A stretch of DNA of 41,995 nucleotides from Candidatus Poribacteria bacterium (GTDB lineage Bacteria > Poribacteria > WGA-4E > WGA-3G), in the NCBI GenBank assembly GCA_012270875.1, contig JAAXHI010000360.1, positions 1 to 41,995 of the forward strand, read 5' to 3'. Shown piece by piece: positions 15,961 through 24,121 of this stretch. The number at the start of each line of letters is the position of its first letter. The stretch's first letter is position 1. The notes beneath the pieces are model-generated. The model was not told the DNA's origin. It saw only the letters and a program-made list of their open reading frames with translations, and did no database searches. Both the position numbers and the translations under genes were made by a program.

Positions 15961-16749
15961 ATGATGACACTTAAGAAAACTGCCTTACTCTTTTTATGCA
16001 TGGCGTACGTTTTCGCATGTGGAAAAACTGAAGATCCGCTTGAACCCGAACCTGAACCTGAAAAACCGGTCGTCCTCGAATACGGTACAGTCTCTGGTAC
16101 CGTCACCGATGCAGGGACAGGAAACCCAATTCCCGGAGCGACTGTAACATTGCTCGGCATATCCGTAGAAACTGGCGTGGATGGTGCGTATGCTTTCCAA
16201 GGTATTGTCTACGATGGCGCGCACGTGCTGGTTGTTGAAGATGCGGATTACAAACCGTATAACGAACCTTTTGCCCTTAATCAGGAACGTTTAGTTCTCG
16301 ATATTGCCTTGGAGCCGCTAAAGGATCCAGTAGTGGAGGCACAGGAATTTTTTGACAATTTTTCGGATCTTCTTGAATCGTTGGATATGGAGAACATCGA
16401 AGCGATCCGGGCACTCTTTTCGGAAACCTATGTCGCTGCAGACGATGCGGCTACACTCTTCGGTGTCGCATCAGGCATCATTCCTGAGAATTACGAAGAT
16501 GTCGTTCCGGCAATAACGCAACTCTTTGAGGAGTATGTTTTCCTTGAATTCCTGTTCAAGGATATAGAGGTAGATGTGACGCATGCACGAAAAATGGCGG
16601 TAACGCTTCGGCTTGATGTAAACGCCGAAAAGGGTGAACAACGGGATCTAAGGGAACTCAAAGCCCATTGTAAATTTGAATTCCGTCGTGAAGGCGCGGA
16701 TTGGAAGATTGTCTATTGGCAGCTTATTGAGTTGGATCTCCGTTTGTAA
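15961..16749 (+). CDS. Lipoprotein with a carboxypeptidase regulatory-like domain
   Basis: A 262-residue protein. A short hydrophobic signal ends in a lipobox-like YVFAC-GK (cysteine about residue 20), so it is probably a lipoprotein. A Pro/Glu spacer (LEPEPEPEKP) leads into a carboxypeptidase-regulatory/CnaB-like beta domain, GTVSGTVTDAGTGNPIPGAT through DGAYAFQGI (about residues 41-115). The C-terminal half (about 120-262) is acidic and ends FEFRREGADWKIVYWQLIEL. This resembles the end of SnoaL/NTF2-like folds that bind small ligands, but the assignment is weak. GGAG lies 11 bases before the first of two adjacent ATGs. The gene is convergent with rsmA. Confidence 0.75.
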   Translation: MMTLKKTALLFLCMAYVFACGKTEDPLEPEPEPEKPVVLEYGTVSGTVTDAGTGNPIPGATVTLLGISVETGVDGAYAFQGIVYDGAHVLVVEDADYKPYNEPFALNQERLVLDIALEPLKDPVVEAQEFFDNFSDLLESLDMENIEAIRALFSETYVAADDAATLFGVASGIIPENYEDVVPAITQLFEEYVFLEFLFKDIEVDVTHARKMAVTLRLDVNAEKGEQRDLRELKAHCKFEFRREGADWKIVYWQLIELDLRL

Positions 16750-16790
16750 TGCCTAAAGATTTAATCGGGTTATACAAGGAGCAACTTTTC

Positions 16791-16845
16791 CTGTAGGAGC
16801 GAGTTGTGCTGAGGGGCAACCCTTCTTGTAGGAGCGAGCTGTGCT
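16791..16845. repeat. Pair of TGTAGGAGCGAG repeats
   Basis: Two 20-bp copies, 16791-16810 and 16826-16845, share TGTAGGAGCGAG followed by a TGTGCT end, in the gap between the convergent lipoprotein and rsmA genes. They look like REP-type intergenic repeats. Confidence 0.6.
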
Positions 16846-16879
16846 TGCGACCAGTGATGTGATTTCAAAATTACGTGTT

Positions 16880-17752
16880 TCAAACACCCGTCCTTGCTGA
16901 TATGGATTGAGACAAGGAATTAGCAAGTGCCGCGAATTCAGTGATGTCCAATGTTTCGGCGCGCCGTTGGGGGGCTATACCGAGTTCCTCAAATTTGGCT
17001 GCCAATACCTCTCCTGAAACAAACCTACCTCTGACTAAAGCATTTTTTAGCATTTTTCGCCGGGTCCGAAACGCGGTCCGCACTATTCTAAAAAAGAGTT
17101 CTTCGTCTTCAACCGCGACCTTTGGTTTTTCACGCATCGTCAACTTGAGAAGTGCGGAATCCACCTTCGGTGCAGGATAAAAATTTTCTGGCGGCAGCGT
17201 CGCAATGAGTGTTGCCTCGGCGTAATAAGTGACACCGATTGTTAACGCACCGTAATCCTTTCCACCGGGGGGCGCAGCAATCCTTTCCGCGACCTCTTTC
17301 TGCATCATTAAGACACAACTGTGAATTTGTTTATGATGTGCGAGAAGTTTCCACAAGATGGGAGTTGTAATACTATAAGGCAGATTCGCTATAACTTTAA
17401 AAGTAGTAGGCACGGTCCCTGTGCCTTCCGACAACAGCGAATCGAATTCTACTTTAAGAATGTCGGCGTTAAGGAGTTGAACCCGTGAATCTGTCGAAAA
17501 TTGCGCTGCTAAGGCGTTGAATAACAGTTCGTCCACTTCAACAGCAATTACGCGTTCAACATGCCGCGCCATTACCTCTGTGAGACATCCTAACCCTGCA
17601 CCAATTTCTATGACCGTGTCGTGTGCCGTGAGCGCGCCAGCTTCAAGGATGATTTTGAGGGGTTCTGGATTGACGAGGAAATTTTGACCTAATTGCTTTT
17701 TAGGGCGGGTATGGTTTAGCGCGAAAAAGGCACGGATTTGTTGGTGATTCAT
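16880..17752 (-). CDS. rsmA: 16S rRNA dimethyladenosine transferase (A1518/A1519)
   Basis: A 290-residue SAM-dependent methyltransferase that dimethylates two adjacent adenines near the 3' end of 16S rRNA during small-subunit assembly. The N-terminus has the diagnostic KKQLGQNFLVNPEPLKII, the SAM-binding motif IEIGAGLGCLTEVMA, the catalytic motif NLPYSITTPILWKLL, and later YYAEATLIATLPPENFYPAPKVDSALLKL. I chose ATG 17752; a TTG at 17794 would overlap coaBC by 29 bp. It is the last gene of the operon that starts with the ferredoxin gene at 20987. Confidence 0.93.
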   Translation of the reverse strand: MNHQQIRAFFALNHTRPKKQLGQNFLVNPEPLKIILEAGALTAHDTVIEIGAGLGCLTEVMARHVERVIAVEVDELLFNALAAQFSTDSRVQLLNADILKVEFDSLLSEGTGTVPTTFKVIANLPYSITTPILWKLLAHHKQIHSCVLMMQKEVAERIAAPPGGKDYGALTIGVTYYAEATLIATLPPENFYPAPKVDSALLKLTMREKPKVAVEDEELFFRIVRTAFRTRRKMLKNALVRGRFVSGEVLAAKFEELGIAPQRRAETLDITEFAALANSLSQSISARTGV

Positions 17753-17765
17753 CTTTGTTGTCGGA

Positions 17766-18989
17766 TTATTTGGTGGTGTTTCGTATAGAAACAATCTTTG
17801 TTAGAATGGCATCCGCTACATCCCGTTTCGAGGAACGAGGCAGCTGTTCGCAGGTGCCATCTCGGTCCAGCAGGGTTACAATATTCGTATCAGATTGAAA
17901 TCCCGCACCTTCTGCGAGAACATCATTCGCAACAATCAGATCGCAGTTCTTGCGTATCAATTTCTTTTTCGCGTTTTCGAGAAGATCGTTCGTTTCGGCA
18001 GCAAAACAGACAAGGGTTTGATACGTTTTCCGTTCGCCAAGCGTCTGCGCGATGTCAGGATTTCTTTCAAGTGGAAGCGTTAATGTATCAGCACTCTTTT
18101 TGATTTTATGCGGTGTGAATTCGCGTGGACGGTAATCTGCGGGCGCGCCCGCCATAATCACAATGTCTGTTTCATTGAACGCCTTCTGAAGCACATCATG
18201 CATGTCAAGCGTTGTTTCGACATGTTGAATCTCAATACCAGCGGGTGGCGGGACAGTCGCAGCACCGCTAACCAACCGCACTTCAGCACCCCGCTGCACC
18301 GCCGCCTCAGCGATAGCGTATCCCATCTTACCGCTCGAACGGTTGGTAATGAACCGGACCGGGTCGATGTATTCACGCGTCGCTCCCGCCGTGACAAGCA
18401 CACGTGTGCCTCGCAAATCTTGTATTTCCGACGTTGCTGCAGTCGGAACCAGGATGTTACTTATACTTTCGAGAATCGTCTCTACTGTGTTCAAACGTCC
18501 TACCCCTTCATAACCGCATGCCAAATCGCCACTTGCGGGTTCGATGAAGTGAACACCGTGCTTTTTTAGCGTGTCTATGTTTCGTTGCACGAAGGGGTTT
18601 TGATACATGTGCCCGTTCATTGCAGGCGCGAGAAGTATCGGGCAGTGGACGGAGACAGCGACGGTGGAGAGCGGGTCGTCTGCGATACCGTTTGCGAGTT
18701 TACCGATAATGTTCGCTGTCGCAGGGACAATTGCCAGCAAGTCAGCACGATCGGCGAGATCAATATGCGGTGGCTTCCAATCTGTGCCTGTGTCGAAAAG
18801 GTCCAGAAGCACAGGGTTCCGTGAAATAACTTGGAATTGCAAGGGTTGGATAAGACGGGTGGCGTTTTCTGTCATCACGACATGGACAGATGCATCCATC
18901 TTGACGAGTTGGCTTGCGAGGTCAAGTGATTTGTGGATCGCTATCCCACCCGTAACACCTAAGATAATAGTCCGCTCTCTGAATTCCAT
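17766..18989 (-). CDS. coaBC: Bifunctional phosphopantothenoylcysteine decarboxylase / phosphopantothenate-cysteine ligase
   Basis: A 407-residue enzyme for two steps of coenzyme A synthesis. The N-terminal CoaC (flavoprotein) domain shows ILGVTGGIAIHKSLDL, ATANIIGKLANGIADD and the active-site PAMNGHMY. The C-terminal CoaB domain shows TAGATREYIDPVRFITNRSS followed by GKMGYAIAEAA, and later KKLIRKNCDLIVANDV with the conserved lysines. I chose ATG 18989, 4 bp after the Uma2 stop, over an upstream TTG at 19016. The close spacing on both sides shows it is co-transcribed with the Uma2 gene and rsmA. Confidence 0.93.
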   Translation of the reverse strand: MEFRERTIILGVTGGIAIHKSLDLASQLVKMDASVHVVMTENATRLIQPLQFQVISRNPVLLDLFDTGTDWKPPHIDLADRADLLAIVPATANIIGKLANGIADDPLSTVAVSVHCPILLAPAMNGHMYQNPFVQRNIDTLKKHGVHFIEPASGDLACGYEGVGRLNTVETILESISNILVPTAATSEIQDLRGTRVLVTAGATREYIDPVRFITNRSSGKMGYAIAEAAVQRGAEVRLVSGAATVPPPAGIEIQHVETTLDMHDVLQKAFNETDIVIMAGAPADYRPREFTPHKIKKSADTLTLPLERNPDIAQTLGERKTYQTLVCFAAETNDLLENAKKKLIRKNCDLIVANDVLAEGAGFQSDTNIVTLLDRDGTCEQLPRSSKRDVADAILTKIVSIRNTTK

Positions 18990-18993
18990 ATTT

Positions 18994-19788
18994 TTATTCG
19001 CGTTCAGATTTAGCAATTTGTGCGCGTAGTTTTTCCAACTCTGCTTCAGCTTGCTGTCTGCGTAGTGCTTCTTCTTCAGCGCGTGCTTCTGCGGTTTCGG
19101 CGCGCGCTTCTGCTGCCTCTTTCAGGTGCTGTTCCTCCAGAGATGTTGTAATCGGCGTACCATCTGGCAGATATGGACGCAACAGTCTAACGTGCGTCCG
19201 ATGTTGTTCCTCGCAGCGAAAGTAGAGATTTAACGCTTCACTGAACAGACCGCCTTCCGCATCCGGTTCCATTTCAACAATACCGCCTGATAAATCCCGC
19301 CGCCACCCCCGAAACTCTGCGCGTTTCTTCAACTCCGGTTGATGTATAAAATACTCTTGGACCCCTATATCATTGAGATACACGCCGACTTTTTCATTCC
19401 GATCTTGACGTGCCGTCGCATCAGAGAGGAATTCAAAGACAGCAACCGGAGCGGTGCCTTCTGCCCACGTATAGAAGCTGCGCCGTAGCGGATACTTCGC
19501 AACACCGAAGACGATGTGGATATCAGGGGCAACACATTTTGTGATGTCGCCTTCGCTATAGTAGATAAAACTGTCAATGCCAATATAAACAAGTTCGTTA
19601 ATAGCGAAGTATCGCTTGAACTGTTCGTAAATTGCTGAAATCTGTTCGCCGTGAAAATCGGTTGCGGACATAGGTTCGTCATCTTCACACGGATAGCCTT
19701 CAATATAGACAGTCGTTTTGCCGTTTGCTTTTGGGAAGACTGGCATATATTTTCTCTGTTTGAATCCAAAGTCGTTTATGGTATCCAT
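18994..19788 (-). CDS. Uma2 family (DUF820) endonuclease-like protein
   Basis: A 264-residue protein with the Uma2/DUF820 core, a PD-(D/E)XK nuclease-like fold. CVAPDIHIVFG (with the PD), then RRSFYTWAEGTAPVAVFEFL, ATARQDRNEKVGVYLNDIG and VQEYFIHQPE match the family pattern. The C-terminus (about residues 215-264) is a charged Ala/Glu/Arg coiled coil. ATG 19788 is favoured because GGAGAG lies 6 bases before it, inside the codons that follow another ATG at 19800. These proteins are very abundant in some genomes and their role is not established. Here the gene sits between gmk and coaBC, where rpoZ is often found. Confidence 0.85.
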   Translation of the reverse strand: MDTINDFGFKQRKYMPVFPKANGKTTVYIEGYPCEDDEPMSATDFHGEQISAIYEQFKRYFAINELVYIGIDSFIYYSEGDITKCVAPDIHIVFGVAKYPLRRSFYTWAEGTAPVAVFEFLSDATARQDRNEKVGVYLNDIGVQEYFIHQPELKKRAEFRGWRRDLSGGIVEMEPDAEGGLFSEALNLYFRCEEQHRTHVRLLRPYLPDGTPITTSLEEQHLKEAAEARAETAEARAEEEALRRQQAEAELEKLRAQIAKSERE

Positions 19789-19852
19789 GGTGCTCTCCAT
19801 TTGATTATATTTTTTAGGTTTTAGAGGCGGTTTCTGTGCAATAGTACAATAC

Positions 19853-20524
19853 CTAATCTGCACCGTCAATGCCAAGCAACGGGGTAATTGTCTCTATCAA
19901 TTTAGTATCAATACGGGAGCGTTCTGCAGCGATAATGGTCTGAATCTGATGAACTGCGTCTTGGACTGCGTTTTGTGGATTACTAACCCAGAAATCGTAA
20001 TGCGCAATCTCAAGGACTTCAGATTTCGCAATCGCAAGTCGTCTTTTGAGTTCCATTTCCGATTCTGTTTTTCTGCGGCGGAGGCGTTCCTCTAAGATAG
20101 TGAACGATGATGGTATGATGAAGATAAGGAGACTTCTCGCTGGCGATAGGTCTTGCGCTTGGATTTGCAGTGCCCCTTTTACCTCAATTTCTAAAATAGC
20201 ATCTTTCCCAGCTTCGCGGGCAGCCGTTATTTCAGATTTGAGTGTGCCGTAGAAGTTGCCCCCGTATTCTGCCCATTCTAAGAAACTGTCCTGCTGAAGA
20301 TGTGATTCAAATTCCGATTTTGACAAAAAGTGGTAATCGACACCATCTACTTCACTCGGACGCGGCTTTCGTGTCGTCGCTGAGACAGATAGGCGTAAGG
20401 TTGCATCCGCCTTGCAAAGCGCATCAATTACTGTACTCTTTCCGGAACCAGACGGTCCAGAAACCACAATAACAAGGTTCGGTTTATAAAGATGTGTATT
20501 CGCCATTGGAAGCATTGCTCCCAT
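19853..20524 (-). CDS. gmk: Guanylate kinase
   Basis: A cytosolic enzyme that phosphorylates GMP to GDP. It shows the P-loop IVVSGPSGSGKSTVIDALC, the GMP-binding SVSATTRKPRPSEVDGVDYH and FLEWAEYGGNFYGTLKSEI, the ILEIEVKGALQIQ stretch, and the RLRRRKTESEMELKRRL lid. Three in-frame Met codons lie close together (20524, 20515, 20506). I give the first one after the ferredoxin stop (20529), giving 223 residues; the one at 20506 gives 217, nearer the usual length of about 207. The open frame continues upstream only as an overlap with the ferredoxin gene and is not coding there. Confidence 0.92.
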   Translation of the reverse strand: MGAMLPMANTHLYKPNLVIVVSGPSGSGKSTVIDALCKADATLRLSVSATTRKPRPSEVDGVDYHFLSKSEFESHLQQDSFLEWAEYGGNFYGTLKSEITAAREAGKDAILEIEVKGALQIQAQDLSPARSLLIFIIPSSFTILEERLRRRKTESEMELKRRLAIAKSEVLEIAHYDFWVSNPQNAVQDAVHQIQTIIAAERSRIDTKLIETITPLLGIDGAD

Positions 20525-20528
20525 AACG

Positions 20529-20987
20529 CTAATCTGCCGCTTCTGCGAGCTCGACAAGCACAGGGGATTCAATACGGATCGCGTCCTTGATGCAGACCTC
20601 TTCACACAACTTGCAACCGACACATTCCTTAGGTTTAACAAGTTCGCAGATACCGAAGAAACTTTCGGCATGTTCACCGGTGTCCGGATCCTTGAGTTCG
20701 AGACACTCCCAAGGACAGATATGGACGCAGAAATCGCATCCTGAGCAGAGTTCTTCGTAGATAACGGCAATAGGACGGTGTGTGGGGCGGCGGATAAACT
20801 TGCACACCTCACCAAACTGATCGCGAATCGCTTCAACGGGACAGACCATCCCGCATGCACTGCAGTCGATACAGATATTTGGATCAATGATGTGCAGCAT
20901 GTTCCTATCACCCGTGATCGCATCAACGGGACAATTCGTTAAACACGCCATACATCCAATACATTCGTCAGTGATATAGTATGCCAT
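20529..20987 (-). CDS. Four-cluster [4Fe-4S] ferredoxin-type protein
   Basis: A 152-residue electron-transfer protein with four CxxCxxCxxxC motifs: CIGCMACLTNC (from C9), CIDCSACGMVC (from C39), CSGCDFCVHIC (about C81) and CVGCKLCEEVC (about C121). This makes two 2x[4Fe-4S] ferredoxin domains, so it could hold four clusters. There is no signal peptide, so it should act in the cytosol. The ATG is preceded by AAAGGA at 3-4 bases. It is the first gene of an operon with gmk, Uma2, coaBC and rsmA. Its electron partner is not evident, and its combination with nucleotide and CoA genes gives no clear hint. Confidence 0.85.
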   Translation of the reverse strand: MAYYITDECIGCMACLTNCPVDAITGDRNMLHIIDPNICIDCSACGMVCPVEAIRDQFGEVCKFIRRPTHRPIAVIYEELCSGCDFCVHICPWECLELKDPDTGEHAESFFGICELVKPKECVGCKLCEEVCIKDAIRIESPVLVELAEAAD

Positions 20988-21044
20988 GGGTCCTTTTCCT
21001 GTTTTTTAGTCAGACAGAGTCTTTTTATTATCTTCAACACCTAT

Positions 21045-21073
21045 ATTTTACCACAATCACTATAAGTTGTCAA
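21045..21073 (-). promoter_or_regulatory. Sigma70 promoter of the ferredoxin-gmk-Uma2-coaBC-rsmA operon
   Basis: On the minus strand a perfect TTGACA (21073-21068) and TAAAAT (21050-21045) are 17 bp apart. The start codon of the first gene lies about 58 bp downstream. No other good promoter is seen before the tightly spaced genes that follow. Confidence 0.65.
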
Positions 21074-21129
21074 GTGCATTTTTATTCTAAATCAAAGCCA
21101 GCCGGTTCTTCCTAAGCACCCTTGTACCG

Positions 21130-21167
21130 ATTGCTAATTGCTGACAGCCGAAAGCCAATAAAAAACT
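21130..21167. repeat. Dispersed (C)TGACAGCCGAAAGCC-type repeat, copy near 21.1 kb
   Basis: The stretch reads GCTGACAGCCGAAAGCCAAT followed by AAAAA. Close relatives occur at 24070-24121 and 37840-37886, and the related TGTCAG/CTGATAACTGA series at 23985-24030 and 35796-35900. The copies are short, degenerate and confined to intergenic DNA. Confidence 0.6.
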
Positions 21168-21269
21168 ATCCTGTTGATATTTTTCAAGGTTATCGGCTAT
21201 AATAACAGCATAGATATATTACCGGATACTTTCAAACCCATATTATTACAAAAAGGACATAGAATTCTA

Positions 21270-22040
21270 ATGGATTTAGGACTAAAGGATAAAGTCGTTG
21301 TTGTAACAGGGGCAAGCCGCGGTATCGGACGCGCTATTGCACACGGATTCGCAGAAGAGGGCGCGCGCCTCAGCATCTGTGGCAGAACGCAAGATACACT
21401 CCAAAGCGTAACAGACGAACTTACGACAAAGGGCGCGGCGGTTTTTGCCAAACTCACGGATGTTACGGATACGGAACAGGTTGAGGCATTTATGGCGGAA
21501 ACGGTGGAGACTTATGGCAGGATTGATGTCGTCGTGAACAACGTCGGCGGCAGTCGGTGGACACCTCTGGAAGAGATTTCGGATACCGAGTGGCACGAAA
21601 TCCTCGATCTGAATCTGGTTTCCGCTGCACGTGTTAATCGACTCGCGATCCCTAAAATGAAAAAGCAGGGCGGCGGTGTGATTCTGATGATAACCTCTAT
21701 CTACGGCAGGGAAGGCGGTGGACACATTACTTATAACGCCGCGAAAGCCGCCGAGATCAGTATGACAAAATCTTTGGCGAAGGAACTCGCACCCGATAAT
21801 ATCCGCGTGAATAGTGTCGCTCCCGGTTCAATCCTTTTTCCCGGTGGCGGTTGGGCGCGTCGCATAGCAGCAGACCCAGAGGCAATGGAAGCCTTTGTAA
21901 AAAGCGATATGCCACTCGGCAGATTCGGGAAACCCGAAGAAATCGCGAATGTGATCGTTTTTCTCGCATCAGAACGGGCAAGTCTTGTAACGGGTGCCTG
22001 TGTGAACGTTGATGGATGTCAGTCCCATTCAAATATTTGA
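21270..22040 (+). CDS. SDR family oxidoreductase
   Basis: A 256-residue short-chain dehydrogenase/reductase. The Rossmann motif is VVVTGASRGIGRAIAHG (TGxxxGIG, about residues 11-27), with VVNNVGG (NNAG-type) further on. The catalytic part is MITSIYGREGGGHITYNAAK, with Ser and YxxxK. The end, NVIVFLASERASLVTGACVN followed by VDG, is typical of FabG-like SDRs. The Arg after TGASRG and CGRT in the second strand suggest NADP(H) preference. The substrate is unknown. AAAAAGGA lies 12 bases before the ATG, a long spacing. The upstream 280-bp gap holds the operon promoter for the minus-strand genes and a CTGACAGCCGAAAGCCAATA repeat. Confidence 0.88.
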   Translation: MDLGLKDKVVVVTGASRGIGRAIAHGFAEEGARLSICGRTQDTLQSVTDELTTKGAAVFAKLTDVTDTEQVEAFMAETVETYGRIDVVVNNVGGSRWTPLEEISDTEWHEILDLNLVSAARVNRLAIPKMKKQGGGVILMITSIYGREGGGHITYNAAKAAEISMTKSLAKELAPDNIRVNSVAPGSILFPGGGWARRIAADPEAMEAFVKSDMPLGRFGKPEEIANVIVFLASERASLVTGACVNVDGCQSHSNI

Positions 22041-22168
22041 GGCGATTGGGTAGATGATGCGTCGGAACGCCTCCAAAATAGCGGGATTCAAAATAGGTGT
22101 GGATCCAATGATGATGAATTGCATTTGGTCATTGATGCTTACCCGAGCACCTACCCGAAGCAATTCGG

Positions 22169-22387
22169 ATGTATCAGAAGCAACGCGTGAACTTTCCTGA
22201 AAAGTTGCCTACACCTGAAAATGAAGGAGAGTTGAACGTTCCACTCGGTACGACGCTTGATGCAATGGAAGAAACGTTTATCTGTAAAACTTTAACACGG
22301 CTTAACGAAAATCGCACAAAAACAGCAGACATGTTAGGAATTGGTATACGGACCTTACAAAGGAAATTGAAGAAATATGGTGTTTAG
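22169..22387 (+). CDS. Fis-type HTH fragment, probable remnant of a sigma54-dependent regulator
   Basis: A 72-codon ORF whose end, LNENRTKTADMLGIGIRTLQ then RKLKKYGV, is the Fis-type helix-turn-helix found at the C-terminus of NtrC-family activators. The same frame continues upstream of the ATG to 22136 and reads LPEHLPEAIR, which matches the linker between the AAA+ and DNA-binding domains of those activators, but a TGA (22133-22135) stops it. No AAA+ domain is found upstream. There is no ribosome binding site before ATG 22169. It is most likely a decayed remnant, although a small DNA-binding protein cannot be excluded. Confidence 0.5.
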   Translation: MYQKQRVNFPEKLPTPENEGELNVPLGTTLDAMEETFICKTLTRLNENRTKTADMLGIGIRTLQRKLKKYGV

Positions 22388-22477
22388 GTGATATTTGGAT
22401 TTGAGGCGGCGAAAAGTTTCCTTGGAAATAAAAGTCAGTTGGAATAGACAATAAGTCCCCGCGAAAAATCACTTAAA

Positions 22478-22516
22478 ATCCGTGTCATCCGCGTCATCCG
22501 TGATAATCCGTGATTC
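22478..22516. repeat. Short tandem of TCCGTG/TCATCCG units
   Basis: The motif TCCGTGTCATCCGCGTCATC is followed by CGTGATAATCCGTGATTC, a degenerate tandem of about 9-12 bp units. It sits in the 286-bp gap 22388-22673, which otherwise holds only the promoter for the DUF1501 gene. Confidence 0.5.
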
Positions 22517-22612
22517 AAAAATTAGTTAAAAAACATACTTCCTATCTTCCACCCTTCCATTCCTTCTCAATCCGTTCAGCAGAGGAAAATTGGAAATCGC
22601 TTAAATTTCTCC

Positions 22613-22642
22613 TTGTTTATAAAGACACAATCATGTTAAAAT
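22613..22642 (+). promoter_or_regulatory. Possible promoter for the DUF1501 gene
   Basis: TTGTTT (22613-22618) and TAAAAT (22637-22642) are 18 bp apart, about 32 bp before the ATG at 22674. Confidence 0.35.
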
Positions 22643-22673
22643 AAAATAGACGAAATAATTGAGGAGAATAAAT

Positions 22674-23984
22674 ATGGATACAAAATTATGGGTGCCGGAG
22701 TACGACACACCCGAATTGTGGCATAAAGAAATCTCACGACGCTGTTTCGTTAAGACCGGTGTCAGCAGTTTTCTGGGGCTTATTGCAATGCAGCACTTCG
22801 GTTCCAACAGCCTCGCGCAGCTTGAGGATGTCGTGCCGCGTGCGAAGCACTGTATCGTCCTTTTTATGAGTGGCGGTGCCAGTCAGTTAGATACGTTTGA
22901 TCCGAAACCCGGCACCAAAAACGGTGGTCCCTTCGCAGCAATTCCAACGAGTGCTAAGGGAATACAAGTGTCCGAACACCTGCCGAACGTTGCGGAACAA
23001 GCACACCATCTCTCTATTATCCGTTCAATGGTTTCGCGTGAAGGAAATCATGAGCGCGCCCGCTACTTACTCCATACGGGATATGCGCCGGGTGGAGCCG
23101 TCAGACATCCGACCCTCGGGTCAATTACCTCTTACTATCTTGAAGACGCACTTTTAGACCTACCGAGTTGTGTTAACATCAATTCGCCGACCTACTCCGG
23201 CGGCTTTCTCGGTGCAACGCACGACCCATTTGTCGTCAAAGATCCGATGAAACCTGTCGAAGACATCGCTTATCCGCCACAGATGGACAAGCACCGTTTG
23301 CGCGAACGGCTCAAGATGCTCAGAACGATTGAGAAGGATTTTATCGCAAAACGGACGGGACGCAGCACGGAAGCACACGAAGCAATTTACAAGAAAGCAG
23401 ATGAACTCATCAACTCCCCTAAAATAGACGCTTTTCAGCTCGACGAAGAGCCAATCGCCATCCGAGAAGCGTATGGTATGAATAGATTCGGTCAAGGATG
23501 TCTCATGGCACGACGACTCGTGGAAGCCGGGGTCAAATTTGTAGAAGTTTCATTAGATGGTTGGGATACGCATCAAAATAACTTTGAACGGACAGAAGAA
23601 CTTCTCGATATGGTGGATCCAGCATACGCGATGCTTCTGAAAGACTTGTCTGAACGAGATCTCCTTGATGAGACGGTTGTGCTCTGGCTCGGTGAATTCG
23701 GACGGACACCGAGAATCAACGAAAACGATGGACGTGATCATCATACCGACGGTTGGTCGGCTGTCGTCGCAGGGGGTGGCACTCGCGGTGGACAGATAAT
23801 CGGTAGTACCAATGAAGATGGAAGCGAGGTTGTCAGTGGTGCTGTCGGTGTACCTGACCTTTTCGCATCGCTCTGCTTTGCATTGGGGATTAATGGCGAC
23901 GAAGAGAACTACTCCCGTTCTGGTCGACCGATTCGAGTCGTCAACGATGGGTCAGTGGTAGAGGAGTTATTCAAGGCAATATAG
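22674..23984 (+). CDS. DUF1501 domain-containing protein
   Basis: A 436-residue protein of the DUF1501 family, related to the alkaline phosphatase/sulfatase superfamily. The N-terminus has a twin-arginine-like signal (SRRCFVKTG, then a hydrophobic stretch), so it is probably exported folded. Family motifs are LFMSGGASQLDTFDPKPGTK, EVSLDGWDTHQNNFERTEEL, LWLGEFGRTPRINENDGRDH and WSAVVAGGGTRGGQIIGSTN. ATG 22674 is preceded by GAGGAG at 7 bases. In planctomycetes and related phyla such genes usually pair with DUF1549/DUF1553 cytochrome genes; that partner is absent here. The substrate is not known. Confidence 0.88.
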   Translation: MDTKLWVPEYDTPELWHKEISRRCFVKTGVSSFLGLIAMQHFGSNSLAQLEDVVPRAKHCIVLFMSGGASQLDTFDPKPGTKNGGPFAAIPTSAKGIQVSEHLPNVAEQAHHLSIIRSMVSREGNHERARYLLHTGYAPGGAVRHPTLGSITSYYLEDALLDLPSCVNINSPTYSGGFLGATHDPFVVKDPMKPVEDIAYPPQMDKHRLRERLKMLRTIEKDFIAKRTGRSTEAHEAIYKKADELINSPKIDAFQLDEEPIAIREAYGMNRFGQGCLMARRLVEAGVKFVEVSLDGWDTHQNNFERTEELLDMVDPAYAMLLKDLSERDLLDETVVLWLGEFGRTPRINENDGRDHHTDGWSAVVAGGGTRGGQIIGSTNEDGSEVVSGAVGVPDLFASLCFALGINGDEENYSRSGRPIRVVNDGSVVEELFKAI

Positions 23985-24121
23985 TTTTCAGTTACCGGTT
24001 GTCAGTTTTCAGTTAAGTGGACTCTTGAATAATCAAATTTTTCCTGAAGTATTCCAAGTGGGTGGTTTGTTACAGGAAGCCAACCGATAGCCGACAACTG
24101 ATAGCCGATAGCCAATAAAAA
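23985..24121. repeat. TGTCAG/CTGATAGCC repeat cluster running up to the rsmD start
   Basis: Repeated words are CAGTTACCGGTTGTCAGTTT near 23990-24020 and ACCGATAGCCGACAACTGAT followed by AGCCGATAGCCAAT up to the start codon. The block fills the gap and leaves no Shine-Dalgarno sequence before the ATG at 24122. Confidence 0.6.

Noticed and set aside
20525-20926. Upstream extension of the guanylate kinase frame
   Set aside because: It overlaps the ferredoxin gene in another frame; the ferredoxin has four intact cluster motifs and a good start site, and the kinase core begins after 20524.
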